Positions 36,001 through 47,266 of a DNA stretch of 64,000 nt are shown here, piece after piece. Origin of the DNA: Lophius americanus (Eukaryota; Chordata; Actinopteri; Lophiiformes; Lophiidae). The stretch spans positions 1,172,501 to 1,236,500 of the forward strand of contig JBBDHG010000127.1 in assembly GCA_037951165.1 (NCBI GenBank), read 5' to 3'. How positions within the stretch are numbered: position 1 is the first letter of the stretch; each line of letters begins with the position of its first letter. Position numbers and translations under genes: made by a program. The notes below the pieces were generated by a model. The model saw nothing but the letters and a program-made list of their open reading frames with translations. It was not told the origin of the DNA and did not search any database.

Positions 36001-37870
36001 GTTTTCGTGGCAGACGGGTATCAGAGGGATGTTTACATCATTGTGTGGGATCCGTGACACAGCCGACCAAAGTGATTGATTATTCTGACCGTAGCACCGA
36101 CTTCTTTACACCGATTAGCTTTTGACCTCACGGGTGAGAGATCACGTCAACAGCTGAGGGAATGATAGCTGGGAAACTTGATGTCCAAATTTACTGTCCC
36201 GCTATCAAAGCTCCATCAGCTGGAGGAAATTAGGAACGGAGAGACAAAAGGATGTGGAGACAAAGAAATACAGACCTAAACAGACGGCGACAAAGGGATG
36301 AGATGGATTCATCAACAAGGAAGGCAGGTTAGAGAGCAAAGCGAGAACGGTTTGAAATTGCGCCCTAATTTTGATTATCTGAGGTGGCAGGGATGCCAGA
36401 TCTGCACCCTCACACTGCTGGCCTGGTCCTCTCCCACTGGCTGTGTGGCTCACCTGGAGATAAGGCTGTGATAAAGCTGGATTGGAATATCACAGACCAG
36501 CAAGGGAATCCTATGGCCAGACTGTTGCATTCATCGCTCCTCCGTCTAAGATTTGTCTCACAACATAGATTTACTGAGTCCTTCTGGCTGTTTATTCAGG
36601 GCCTGACTGCTGATGAAAGGAAATAAGTTGCACTGACACCCATGCGTTTCACCCTACTTGAACCCTGTGTTTGTTATTGCACAGACCTCTTCATGCTGGG
36701 AGCTTTAACTGAAGATAAATGTCGACCGTCAAAGCCAAATGATCAAATGCGTTAGATTTACTTGGCCTAAAAAAGGACATTCAGTGCGACAGGGATTTCA
36801 TTTCTTGCTTTGAGAAACGTAGGATTGAAGGGCAGGATCTAATCATTGGAGGTGTAATGAGCTGCAGCCTAATGAGCTGAGGCGTCTTCCAGATTTGAGA
36901 GTCCCTGTGGTTGGTGTCATTGCTAGTGTTTGTTTTGCTGGCTTTGATTTGACGGAGCTGCAGAGCTTAAGATGGTTGAAAGTGCCTTCAGTAGATGTGC
37001 TGAAGGTAAAACTTATAACATCACCAGTGTTGCACGGTTGTGACACCTTAAAGTGGAAATGACGTCTACTCTTTAGTTCTCTGTACCCACTTTGGTTTTT
37101 TGTGCTTGTGATTTATGAGCTGTTTAACCAGAGAGTGAGTTTCCTGTTTCACTCCAAGGTTGGCAAAGACTTTGAAAAGGGGGAAAACATTACCATTTCT
37201 ATTACACAAATTGACATTTTTTCCTTTCTTAAATCATCTGGCCCGTCCACTTATTTGTTTCAGAGCTGTTGAATGAAAATGATTGCAGAATACAATGTCA
37301 AGCACAAAATCTATATTAGATCAAATGTTTAAAAATTGTTAATTCTGATTGGATAAAATAAGATTTTTTTTTTTTACTCTCTGGAGTAAAGGGTTAGTGT
37401 TAAGCCAAGCCTTCGTATATACCGTATTAAATAATATTCAACACATCACACAACAATCGTTACCTGTAAGGTTTTTTTTTCCCTCATATGTTTTATATTT
37501 ACATAATGTATTAGTTTACTGGACCCCAAAAACATGCAAGGTTTGGATTAGGGATCCAAATGTTAAAACATTCAATCATACAAATGGAATTAAAGATTTG
37601 TATTTGGATGATTAGATTTACTTGGATTTAGTCTAGGCTGTTATTTCTTTGTAATAACAGGCTGCATCTCTATATAAGTACAGCACTATCTACCTAATTC
37701 TCATTCTCTCTAATTGATTCGGGTACCGTGTGTGTATGTGAAGCTATGTGAGCTACACCATGTGTTTAGTTGAGTGAAAGGAACGTTGCGCGGAGACTCC
37801 TGAGTGCAGCAGGTGTAAGCACTGATGCACTGACAGCACCGAAAGTTGTAACGCTGGATTGTGTTAGATT
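33041..37870. other. Long stretch with no recognisable feature
   Basis: About 4.8 kb without a transposon I can name. 33480-35300 is AT-rich and monotonous. 35330-36720 is more balanced in composition and unique-looking, and might hold conserved non-coding DNA. The 80-codon frame at 36384-36626 lacks splice signals and motifs. T-runs are at 37362-37375 and 37471-37481. Confidence 0.35.
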
Positions 37871-37908
37871 GTATTTGTGTGTGTGTGTGTGTCTGTGTCT
37901 GTGTCTGA
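37871..37908. repeat. TG/CTGTGT microsatellite
   Basis: A GT run of about 20 bp followed by three 'ctgtgt' units. Confidence 0.9.
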
Positions 37909-39334
37909 TGATTTTAGAAAGTAAGGATTATGCATTAGTGTCCTTGTTTTCCCTGTCCTCCCTTCCTTCTCCCTCACTCTTCTTGCTCCCTCTATCCAAC
38001 TTCCTCCCCCTTCTTTCTATTTTCATTCTGCTCCAGAGGGCCATCAGCAAACCCTGAATGCATTATGCTGTCTGCTCCATTGTTTGTGCTGTTTCTCTGT
38101 GCATTTGCCCCATTCTCTCCCAATATTTGTTTTCATTAATCACAATGGGTGCCTGCTGTGGGTGTCTTGCTGGCTTTCTTTTTGGGGGGTTGTCTTTTGT
38201 TTTGCTCCATTTTGTCTGTAGGCAATGGCTATTTGTTTTGTGTGCCCCTGTGTTTGTGCATAGGCACATGTATTGTTTGTTCATGTGCAAACACATACTA
38301 AAAGACAGAACAGGAATGGGACGCTGCACGTTTTCTTGGGTCTTTCTTAAATGTAATTTTCTATTCACTTTTATGTTTTTTTTTCATCTGGGTTGATTAC
38401 AGCTTTCTTCTGAGAAACTGGTGAAGACAGAATTGCTGTGTTTCTTTATTGAAAATCTAAAATGAACAGATGAATTTAGTTAAAGAAAGTCTTTATTAGG
38501 GCAAGGTGATCAACAATTTTTAATATAGCTGACCTAAATAACCTTGATTATAGCCTACATGCCATGTATTGTATGATAAACAAATGGATGAATTTGAAAT
38601 TCCGAATATCTATGAGCTCAGACCGAAAATCCACCCTCCTGCGGTTCCTCCATTATTGAGAATCATGCTAGTTTGTTAAGCCCAGATGGGTGGTGTTGCC
38701 ATACGGCAGATAAATAAATAATCTGTGCAGAAATTTTAAAACAAGACTGTATCTTTCCCGCCTCCTGCTCGCATTCATTCATCTTTTTGGTTTTTTTTCT
38801 TCTCATTTTCCCATCCCTTCCTAACTCCACTCGCCTCACATCCTCTGATGTATGACTCACAGGGTTTTGCCCCCTTTTCATGATCTGTGTTGCGAGGCTC
38901 TGTATCTTTGGTGCAGAGCTCACATGTCCACACGAAGATGCCCGGCGATGCTGCGTGTCTGAAATATATGGATTTACACGCTGCAAAAATGTTCAGCTGC
39001 TCACCAGGATCAATTCCAATTAACTATCAAACAAGGCTTCTACGTTCTCCCTTCTCTGGCTGTTGTGCGATTTCAAAACAGCATGTAGTCCAGCATTCTC
39101 TGCTCTCCTCTCTCTCCCCAACGTTGTCTCACGCTGATATTCCTCGTTACTATATGATCTTCAATCTCCGTGTTCCTACCAGGGATTTTTTCTTCTTTTT
39201 TTTTTCCTGAGCTGTGGGGATGCATGATCCTCAAAAGGTCACCAGGTATCCATTTCACATTACAGTGTATATTATGGTCCATTCCAATCTTTATTATTCA
39301 CCATTCTTAACCCTTATTTGTTCACATCAAAGTA
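37909..39334. other. No recognisable feature
   Basis: CT-rich at 37950-38040. The 112-codon hydrophobic plus-strand frame (38058-38396) is driven by TG/TTT-rich sequence and has a fully overlapping antisense frame of 101 codons. I regard both as chance. T-run at 39186-39206. Confidence 0.4.
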
Positions 39335-39730
39335 AAGGTGCACCGATGCAATTTTCTTGGTCAATCACTGATCACCGATTTTTATAAAGTGTGACCGGTT
39401 GATATGGATTTTGGCAGATTCAAATTTCTTTATTTTGAAGTTTTAAAATCATAATGAGAAATATATTTTAAGTAGTCTTAAATGAGGGATTACAGTGGAA
39501 GTAAGGCCGGTCGGCATTGTTTAATGTGTATGTATGCTGAAAAATTTAAATAAATAAAGTATCCTCCGTACTCCCTGCCGTGTGTTTATTTCAAAGTGAT
39601 AATAAAACTTTGTAAACCTCATTCAGTCCATTATATGTCATATTTTGGCTTTGTTCAGGGACTTCAGGTCTGTTGGGTGGCTCTCAGCTCCCGCTAGCTT
39701 CAGACACTCTGCCAACGTAAGCTCCTTGAA
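39335..39730 (+). mobile_element. hAT-like DNA transposon piece, left end
   Basis: 'taaaggtgcaccgatgcaa' with 'caatcactgatcaccgattt' resembles the terminal repeat and subterminal region of vertebrate hAT elements (C-A-G-G-G-G-T-G-C-A-C-C-G-A-T type). The first bases of the consensus are mutated. The following AT-rich sequence has no transposase. The right limit is arbitrary. Confidence 0.4.
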
Positions 39731-40269
39731 TCTTGCTCCTTTGATTCATTTTTGAAGTGTGTGATTAAGTCTGCTGTGCCGTACGATTTCGGGGTTGTTA
39801 ATTCATAGCTTATTTGGTCCCTACTGGTATTACAAATTGTGAGCTTGGTGTTTTCTGTTTTACTTGCGAGTTGTTTGGAGTAGCGGAATCTCATGCTTGG
39901 TGTGTTTGTATGGCGCATGCATGTAACCGGCCTCCAGTGAGGATTGAGGCATCCGATCTATCTCGCGGCCAATCTATTGGTACACCTCTATATCAAATTC
40001 CAATTTATATCAACATACTTGGCCAATGGAGTTCATTCTGATTCCTACATTAATTGCATTCTCACTTTATCAGAAACAAATCGGACAATTGAACTTAGTG
40101 GGTCGAGTGATATTGACCCTCAAAATGCTTCGGCCATACATTGTCCGCTGCAAAATAAATCATACATGTCTAAAATACTTCTTGACCAATCACCACTGTT
40201 CCCTGGACTAGACTGCCTGTGCAAAAATTTCCAAAGATTGATAGCTTACAGCAGAAACGAAAACTAAAT
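39731..40269. other. No recognisable feature
   Basis: Could be interior of a hAT element lying between the 39335 end and the transposase-like segment at 40270, but I see no motif. The 107-codon frame at 39944-40267 has no domain I recognise. Confidence 0.35.
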
Positions 40270-40850
40270 GTCTGGGGGAGGCCAGGACAAAGTGCTCATC
40301 CTTCAAATGCATCATCATATGTTGTTTGGAAGCATTTTGCATTTAGGTCAAGAGATGTTAACCAAGAATGAAACATATTTATGGAGAGTTTGTGTCCAAT
40401 CCGGGAAAAACTACAACTAACTTTGTGAACCAGCTGATGCAGGACGAATGCAAGAAAGCCAAGAAAAGCATTGCTAATGTGAATCATCCATCATCAGCTC
40501 TACGTTGATAACGACTACACTGTGCAACACGTCACTGCTTCCATCCAGCTCAAAAAGACAGACTGAGATCAGACAAGTGGAATCAAATTCCATTGGGTCA
40601 GAAATTTGGGACCAATGAATATTGTGAGGAACAAAGGCTTCAGGAAAATGGTCAACCCACTAAACTAAAGGCATGTCAACCCCTTCACACAATTACTTTT
40701 CAAAGTAGTGTTAGGTGCGCTAGTGTGTAAAATGTGGAGGAGAAGCAGAGAGATCACCCAGCTGTCTAGTACCTTTTTATGACTACTGACCAATGGCCAA
40801 GCCGAAAGGTGAAAACAAATCAGTATATAATCCTGATTTTTAATCGTTAT
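40270..40850 (+). pseudogene. hAT (ZBED-like) transposase relic
   Basis: The plus strand reads SVVWKHFAFRSRDVNQE near 40309-40370, matching the BED zinc-finger start of hAT transposases (SxVWxHFxF...). After stops and frameshifts it reads NKGFRKMVNPLN near 40630-40668, matching the GFRxLxxxLxPxY segment of the catalytic domain, with a VLGALV block after it. The BED cysteines and most of the domain in between are lost. Non-functional. Confidence 0.5.
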
Positions 40851-40871
40851 TACAACATCCATTGATCAATA

Positions 40872-41335
40872 CAATTTCTTCTGCTTATCCGGGGTCAGGT
40901 TTAGCAGGCTAAGAAGGTTAATACCCAGTGTCAGGAAAATCGGCGAGGGTTTGAAAGTGTGAACGTGGTTGGACTGGTAAATCGATCTTTGCCTTAAGAC
41001 TCACCTCTTTCCTTACCATAACGGACTGATAGAACACCAGCATTACTGCCGATGCCGCACCGAACTGCCTGTCCATCTAATGGTCCATTTTTCCCGTCAC
41101 TCTAGAACAAGACCCTTCCGTTGAGGACAATCCACGGATTTCCTGGACCATGGCGTCAGATTTGGATGTTCTGACTCTCATACCAGCCACATCATACTCA
41201 ACTGTAAACCAATCCAGTGCGCTCTGGAGGTCACAGACTGTTGAAGCCAGAAGAACCACATCATCTGCAAACAGCAGAGTGGCATTTCTGAGCTTCCCAA
41301 ATTATCTCCATACCATAACTATGCTTTGAGATTTT
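40872..41335 (-). mobile_element. Rex3/RTE-like LINE with RT catalytic box
   Basis: Minus strand. 40872-40900 ('ttcttctgcttatccgggg') is the reverse complement of the Rex3 3' tail. After an internal deletion, 40960-41335 covers the reverse transcriptase. The minus-strand reading from about 41290 gives LLFADD (the YxDD-type catalytic box, with F for Y), VVLLAS, then DLQSALDWFTVEYDVAGMRV and SKSDAMV, continuing to the post-RT part. All these are in Rex3 order. The frame is broken by stops and indels. Confidence 0.8.
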
Positions 41336-41371
41336 TCAACACTACAACATTGCTGAAAATATTAGCCTTTT

Positions 41372-41426
41372 AATAGTAACTCAAAATGTGAGTTAATTTT
41401 AGTAACTCACACTTTGAGTTACTATT
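41372..41426. repeat. 24-bp inverted repeat, one mismatch, 7-nt loop
   Basis: Left arm 41372-41395 and right arm 41403-41426 are reverse complements with a single T/C difference; the loop is 41396-41402. It sits between a Rex3 fragment and an L2-like fragment, both on the minus strand. Confidence 0.9.
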
Positions 41427-41454
41427 TGTTATTGAAAAATGTGTGCAACTTGAC

Positions 41455-41545
41455 CGAACCTCTTTATGATGTGTCCCAGTGGTAGCATGTATACGCTAAA
41501 GTGTAATGGGGTGAGGACATAGCCCTGGGGGACACCATAGGTCGA
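41455..41545 (-). mobile_element. L2-like LINE fragment (RT motif B)
   Basis: The minus strand from 41536 reads GVPQGYVLTPLHFSVYMLPL then GHIIKR. This is the GVPQGSVLGPxLFSxYMLPLGxII motif of L2/CR1-group reverse transcriptases. It is short, without the YADD box, and distinct in clade from the neighbouring Rex3 piece. Confidence 0.75.
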
Positions 41546-43019
41546 ATGGGCATTAATCATGGCTATTGAGAAAGTCCAGAGAAAACAATGAATGAAATCT
41601 CTGTGTCAATATTAGCAGCACAGTTGAAGTTTGCAGAAGATAAAACTTTCACATAATTAAAGCATATAAAGATGTAGCATATGCTGGCTGCTCAACATAT
41701 AACTATTATCTTTCACCTTTACATTTGCAAGTTACATCACTGTGAGCACACACCTGTTAGTATCTGTATTGATGAACAAGAGTTTGTGTCAATCTGTATC
41801 TATACACATAAGAGTGAATGTGTAGGTGTACTTGAACCCAAATGTACTGAGTCTCAATGATATGGCAGCAGTGGACTAGGCAGTGTAAAACCTTTCTTTA
41901 TCGCAGTCAAGACATTCCTTGTGGATGATAGTCCATGTGGTTTTGTGTGTGTGTGTGTGTGTGTGTGGGGGGGGGTGCCTACGCATGTATGTGTCAGCTA
42001 GAAGTGTGGCGGATAAGAGCTTTAGGGAAATCTCTATCCACACACTCTTTTCCTACAAGGACAGTTCTTCCAAAAATGGAATAGTGAGTCTTGAGGCTTT
42101 GGCCTGATTACATCACTTCAGCATCTGTTGCGATCTTGCTCTCTTGTCAATATGTGAGCTTCATACCTTTAGAGTGAACAAATTAATCTTCTTTGACACA
42201 ATTTTGAGCATAGTTAGATAAACCTCTGAAATTCTCAAATAGGATTTAAGGTCATTGTCTGTTTTAGATGGTGCATTCGGTTTAAAAGAAATTTATGCAC
42301 TGTTTCCTCCATCATTACACCTATTTATCACCCTTCTTCCCACCTTGGAATGTATTAGATGAACAACTTCCTGTTTTAGCTCTGAATGTTAGCAGTGGAC
42401 ATTACCAGAGTGGTGAATGTTGGTATGTTATTGATTTAATTCCAGGGACTGCTGGCTTGTTTTTGCTCCCATTCAGCCACAGGAGTGTCATTGAGGCTGG
42501 CCATCGATGCTGATAAGATGAGAGTGTGTGACGGTACACATACTGCAATCCATCCCAAAGCCGTTGGGTGGGTTTGAACAGCTCCGCCATAACAAACTGG
42601 GAAAACTATTTGGTTCCTCCAGAATCGGAGGCACACTATTGTCTATAATATTACTGCATGTGTTAGTATTAAGATTAAGGCTCTTGAATCTTGAGAAAAC
42701 ATCCCCAGAAAGGAAGTAGAAGCCGGGTTCTCTTCTAATTTTCCCCTAATATGTCTGCCGTCTACAGCAGACATTGATACACACATAACCCTATGAAAGG
42801 GCCAATGTCCTCTGCACACGTATTGCTCATGGCTGTGTAAGGCAGTGGACATTCATAAGTCTCTCTGATCCCCCTGATTAAAGAAATCTCTCAAAGCTTC
42901 TCAAAAACCATGGACAGAGCGTGAGCCTTGAGTGTGAGAGAGAGAAGCAGGGAGCTCATTCATTTGTGCAAGTTATATTATGCCTCAGTGGATTGACCTC
43001 TGACTTCATGCATGCTGTC
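41546..43019. other. Unassigned; TG/G tract at 41943-41977
   Basis: A GT run of about 24 bp followed by nine or ten G (41943-41977). The rest, including frames at 42295-42719, shows no motif I recognise. Confidence 0.45.
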
Positions 43020-43058
43020 CTCTCTCCCTCTCTTTCTCTCTCTCTCTCTCTCTCCTCC
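43020..43058. repeat. (CT)n microsatellite
   Basis: A CT-rich tract with a perfect core of about 20 bp at its centre; slightly interrupted by CCCT and TTT. Confidence 0.9.
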
Positions 43059-43933
43059 CACTTCCTCTGGCTCTTTCTTGGCACATCCTCAATACTAAGC
43101 ATCAACGACTGGAGCTAGAGAGAATTAATGAATTATAAATCCCCGTGGATACATTAACTAGACCCACTTCATATGCCAGGACTCAAATTACATCAATATA
43201 TGGTTTTTGCATTTGTAAATGCCTATCAATTATTGATGTGATGTCATTACCTAAGCAATATTTGTCATGAATGAGCAATATGTGTAGGGTGGCAGCATCA
43301 CAACATCTTAAGCTATTTTCACCAGACCGCCTTTTAAATGCCACTAAGGGGCAGTAGAGGAAGTAGTAAAGACAAAATCGAAATTTTGACAGACACTCAG
43401 CTTAAAGACTGGCTAAGACTTTCATGTTAGCACTCTATAACTTTTGTTCACAAACAGTTCAGATGAGTATTAGTTGCCCTGATTTTAGCCCATTGTATAA
43501 TGCAGGTCAACGGTGAGTTTCTTTACATTACATAGATTTAAAGACGCTTTCCTTCGTTCTAAGAGGAATCATCTGGTTGAAGACTTTGTTGTGATTTCAT
43601 AGGATCTGGTTTTTTGAACGCATTTAATCAGGACGGCTGGAAGCACCTACACAATTAATATATGTCTCATATATTTATATATTTTATCAGACGATAGTGG
43701 TCTATCATAAGCGATCAATGCAGTTTTTGGTTTTATTGAGATGCTTTCAATTAATAACAGCTTGATAATAAAAGAGCTCTATTCTTACTGGAAGCTAAGG
43801 GAAGAAGGGGGGCGAACGAGGGCCCTATCAGAACCTCAGTGGTATTACTGTGGCTAACATTAACTACATCAGGCTAGCTAGTGAGGTCATGCTGTGTAGT
43901 AATCTTACCAGGAATGCCTCGTTCATTATTGCT
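43059..43933. other. No recognisable feature
   Basis: Some of 43800-43930 may belong to repeat Y, since 3420-3500 has loosely similar 'acatca...ggtgttac' text, but the match is weak. Confidence 0.35.
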
Positions 43934-44262
43934 CAGAGGTCTTCCTGCTATGACTTCATTCATTGCTTCATGAAAAAGGAAGGTCGGTGAGTCTGATCCG
44001 TATTTGTTAGACATCTTCAAAGATTTCCATCTGTTTTTTTTTATTTGTTTACCTCTTTGATCTATATTACTCCTGCCAGTTTTTCTTGGACCTGTTGGTT
44101 GAGTTCATGATTTCTTTATTTCCAAACATAATATTTAATTCTCCGAGTTTTTGTGTTATAAACAAACCCTCTGCACATACGTCACACCGCTGGACCTGCT
44201 CTGACGGAAGTAGCCAGTAAATAATCCGTTCCACTTTTTACATGGTTCATTTTCCAATTGTT
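43934..44262 (+). repeat. Dispersed repeat family Y, copy 2
   Basis: Ordered matches to 3612-3790: 'cagaggtcttcctgctatga', 'acttcattcattgcttcatg', 'gtgagtctgatcc', 'gacatcttcaaag', and at 44238 'tttacatggttcattttcc'. About 150 extra bases lie between the last two blocks (44040-44235), an insertion here or a deletion in copy 1. Confidence 0.5.
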
Positions 44263-44378
44263 TTATGAATAGGTCTAACCCTCTGGCAAAGAATGAAATG
44301 TACATCTCTTTGGGTGGTTTTATTCTGAATGGTTGGTTTGAATGGAGTATTTACAATCTGATTCATACAGATTCTAAT

Positions 44379-44475
44379 TACATCCGCCAAAGGAGGAGGT
44401 AATTTTGTTAGCGTGTCTTTTAGAAAGATAACAGAAAAACCAATGGACAGATTTGCATGAAATGTCACCCAGTTG
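44379..44475 (+). repeat. Interspersed repeat fragment ('ccgccaaaggaggaggt' type)
   Basis: 'catccgccaaaggaggaggt', then 'ttttgttagcgtgtctttta' and 'aaaccaatggacagatttgc...atgaaatgtcaccc' match the end of a widespread vertebrate repeat with the pattern 'ccgccaaggaggt...gtttgtcag...atggacggatttcaatgaaa'. I cannot give its class with confidence. Confidence 0.5.
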
Positions 44476-45860
44476 TAGATTTCACCATATCTTACAAATG
44501 ATAAAATTAAGGCAAAATTATGTGTTTCTAAGAATTTTTAAAAAAGGAAAAAAAAAAAAGCCATTTGGAGTAGTGATGTCATAATGTCGTGAGGCGCCCT
44601 ACTGGAACCGTCTCCATTTTTGACGTATTTGTTCGTTTGATTCCTTTAATGTTCCTTTGGAGATTGAGCTGTTGGCTGAGTTCGCTGAAAAGAGGCGCTG
44701 AAGTGGAAGGCCCAAGGAAAGGTGTCTACAGAGTATTTGAATGATACTAAGCGAGTTTGTTGGAGTTGTCGGTAGATTTAGAGGCTATTCCTTTTTAGCT
44801 AAGGACACCATTTAGCTCTTTAGCCGCCCACAATGTCTATTTGACTGAGTAAACCTCACTGTTTTGTATTAAAGGCCATAGTATTGGAACTTTTTCACTA
44901 TAAATTTCAGTAACTGCCTGCCTTTAAGGTCTCAGTGAGCTAAAAGAGTTCATGTTCAGGCTGTAAAACTAAATACTAAATAACTAACTAAATAAAGTAA
45001 GTAAAAAGATGCCTAAATACTGAGGTGAAGAGAGCAATTGATTCGAACTGAACATCGAGACTGAACATCTGTATCAGAGAGCTAGTATTATTAAGTGACA
45101 GTGGGGAGTTTGAGCAAATACCTGTTCCAGGTAATAAGGGTCAGACTTATTTATTTACTATGCCAATATATTGAGCGGTTGTATTACCATTCATGTGTTT
45201 TTATGCACATTTTTTGCTTGCAAATCAAATACCAAGATGGTATTCTGCGAGGTTTGGTCAGTGCGCTTAGAATGATTACATCCTCCAGTCCTGAATGGAA
45301 AATTAGCACCACTTATCATTAATTCCACTGTGTTCAACTCTTAATGGTTGCATTACAGTAGTGGATAGGAAATTACATTGATTGGCTTTTTGTTTTATTT
45401 TACAGATAACAACCTGTTAAAATTATTATTGTATTTGGATGAAAAGCTGGTTAACAAATACGAAGGGTTTTCATCTTGGTCACCCCGGCTATTAAATTGA
45501 CGTGAGGTGTAATTCAGATTTATGGGATAATTAACCCAACTAGAGACTAATAGATGTAATTTCTTTGATTTTGATTTTGATCTTTGTCTTTTTTCTATTT
45601 AGTCTCTCAATTTATAAGATTGTGATACCAAACTCCCCTGACTTAAACTTGAAGAGTTGTTGAGCTTAATAAAAGAGCACACCATTCTGCTTGAACACTT
45701 TTGAAGTTAACACCTGGACTTCAAAGTGTTCAATATATTCCTATTTAGTTTTAAGACAACCGCTATAGCCTTGCATTGAAATTGCCTCTAAAAATTCCAA
45801 TTTGTTCGCTCTCCGTCTCCTACACTGTCTCCTTCAGTCGCTCACTCCTCCCCTCTGATG
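44476..45860. other. No recognisable feature
   Basis: A-rich at 44535-44560. 44580-44720 is GC-richer, without a motif. 44970-45010 has repeated 'aactaaata' units. Confidence 0.4.
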
Positions 45861-45863
45861 CAG

Positions 45864-46080
45864 AAATCCATAGTGTTGTAAATGAAGCTGTGAGGATCGA
45901 TGCTGCAGGCAGGGTAATGCCGGAGCGATGCCACCAATGTATTGCTACAATGATCTAGTGCTTAAAAACAAATTCGCAGACAAAGAGGGGAAGATAGATC
46001 TGAGCCAGAAGGACGCCCACATTGCTCTCGCTGGAGACATCATCAAATTAAACAACAACTATGATGTGTTCCTGGTCTGT
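45864..46080 (+). other. Coding-like segment, possible exon or retrocopy piece; product unknown
   Basis: An open reading in one frame gives NEAVRIDAAGR (about 45880-45915). The adjacent frame from 45928 is open for 69 codons and reads MPPMYCYNDLVLKNKFADKE, then GKIDLSQKDAHIALAGDIIK and LNNNYDVFLV. Residue use and codon periodicity (mostly purine-first codons) look like real protein, unlike other frames in the window. A pyrimidine tract ending in AG (45800-45863) precedes it like a splice acceptor, and GTAATG at 45915 could be a donor for a small 51-nt exon. A single frameshift would be needed to join the two frames. I do not recognise the family. It could be an exon, a decayed pseudogene, or part of a transposon unknown to me. 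Confidence 0.35.
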
Positions 46081-46875
46081 TCCCTCGCCAGTACGCCGCG
46101 TGTTCTCCAACACACACTTGTGTTTTTTCACTCCTGATATTGACAGGATACTCCACTGGGGTAGATTCATAATGGGATGCCAGCATGATGTGTTTCGAGT
46201 TTAGGAGATGAAGGCTAATTAGTTTAACAAATGCGAGACAAATCATGTTTGACAAAGTTTATGTCAGGGCATGTTCAAGTCCTTCACTTGGAGATATTTT
46301 GTTAACTCTGAGCTGACTCTATTCAGACAAATGCAGAGAAAACAAAATGACAACATATAGTCATTACTAGATCCACATCAAGAAACACATCTTGTTTTTA
46401 AACAGAATAAACACTTTCAAACACATAATATCGCACATAATAATTCCATTCCAGTCCCCTTGTCCTCATTGACTTTGTTTTATTCTGCTCATCTTGGGTC
46501 AGCTCGTGACCCAATGTCAATGTCAACAGAAAAAAAAAATCAAAACAATATTTCTTTGTATGTTTTGGTTCTTTTGGAATTTATTTATTTATTGCCTTAA
46601 CCACCGATTGTTGGTGCAAGCATGTTTTAATAGTTAAAATGTATGTATTTAATGGAAAATAGTCCAAGTAGTCCATAGTCCATTCATTAGAAAGTGAAAT
46701 CTCTTAAATATTTGGGTGTAGCATGTTTTTAGAAAACAATTTGACCCTTAATAGACTTTTTTTGTTGAGTTAAGTTACAGAAATATTTTTAGTAATTCCT
46801 CACATGATTCAATATGCCGAATAGGAAAATTGAAAATCCTACTTATCAAACAGGACTTTCTGATGAAAATACGTA
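46081..46875. other. No recognisable feature
   Basis: AT-rich, nothing recognised apart from an A-run at 46530-46539. Confidence 0.45.
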
Positions 46876-46995
46876 ATGTCTCCTCCTCGGTGCCTGCCTT
46901 GATCTGTGGAGTCCCCCTGGGCTCAATACTTTCCCACTCACTTTTTATCATATACACGCTGCCAGGTTCACAGGTTCATATTATAAACAGATTCA
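46876..46995 (+). mobile_element. L2-like LINE fragment (RT motif B)
   Basis: The 63-codon frame at 46830-47021 reads SSSVPALICGVPLGSILSHS then LFIIYTLPGSQVHIINRF. This matches the L2/CR1-group reverse transcriptase segment SSSxPxxxxCGVPQGSILGPxLFxxYMLPLGxII. The YADD box is not reached. It is the same protein segment as the fragment at 41455-41545 but on the opposite strand. Confidence 0.75.
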
Positions 46996-47154
46996 ATCAA
47001 ATAATTCTATGTAAGAAATAGTTACTCAAAATGTGCTCAACCAGACAGATGAGCCGGACATTATAAGGTTCACGCAGCAGGCTATGCAAAAGAGATATTT
47101 ATATAAGTTGACCCTGCAGTGAGTTCTTGGTCCAGCTAGGTCCTTATTTCAGTT

Positions 47155-47266
47155 GGACGTGCCTGAAACCTCAACCAGTTCCTTTCAACATGCCGGACTA
47201 AACCACCTGTTCATCTCACAGTCCATTTTCCCATCTCTTGAGAAGATACCAAGATACTTGTAAAAG
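47155..47266 (-). mobile_element. Rex3/RTE-like LINE fragment
   Basis: 'gactaaaccacctgttcatc', 'tcacagtccattttcccat' and 'gataccaagatacttgtaa' match the reverse complement of the post-RT part of Rex3 (compare 41060-41110, where the equivalent reads 'gccgcaccgaactgcctgtc' and 'catctaatggtccatttttc'). Short fragment. Confidence 0.6.

Noticed and set aside
36384..36626. 80-codon plus-strand frame in balanced-composition DNA
   Set aside because: No domain, no acceptor or donor pattern; an antisense frame overlaps its start.
38058..38396. Hydrophobic 112-codon frame that looks like a membrane protein
   Set aside because: Hydrophobicity follows from TTT/TGT-rich sequence; an antisense frame of similar length covers the same bases.
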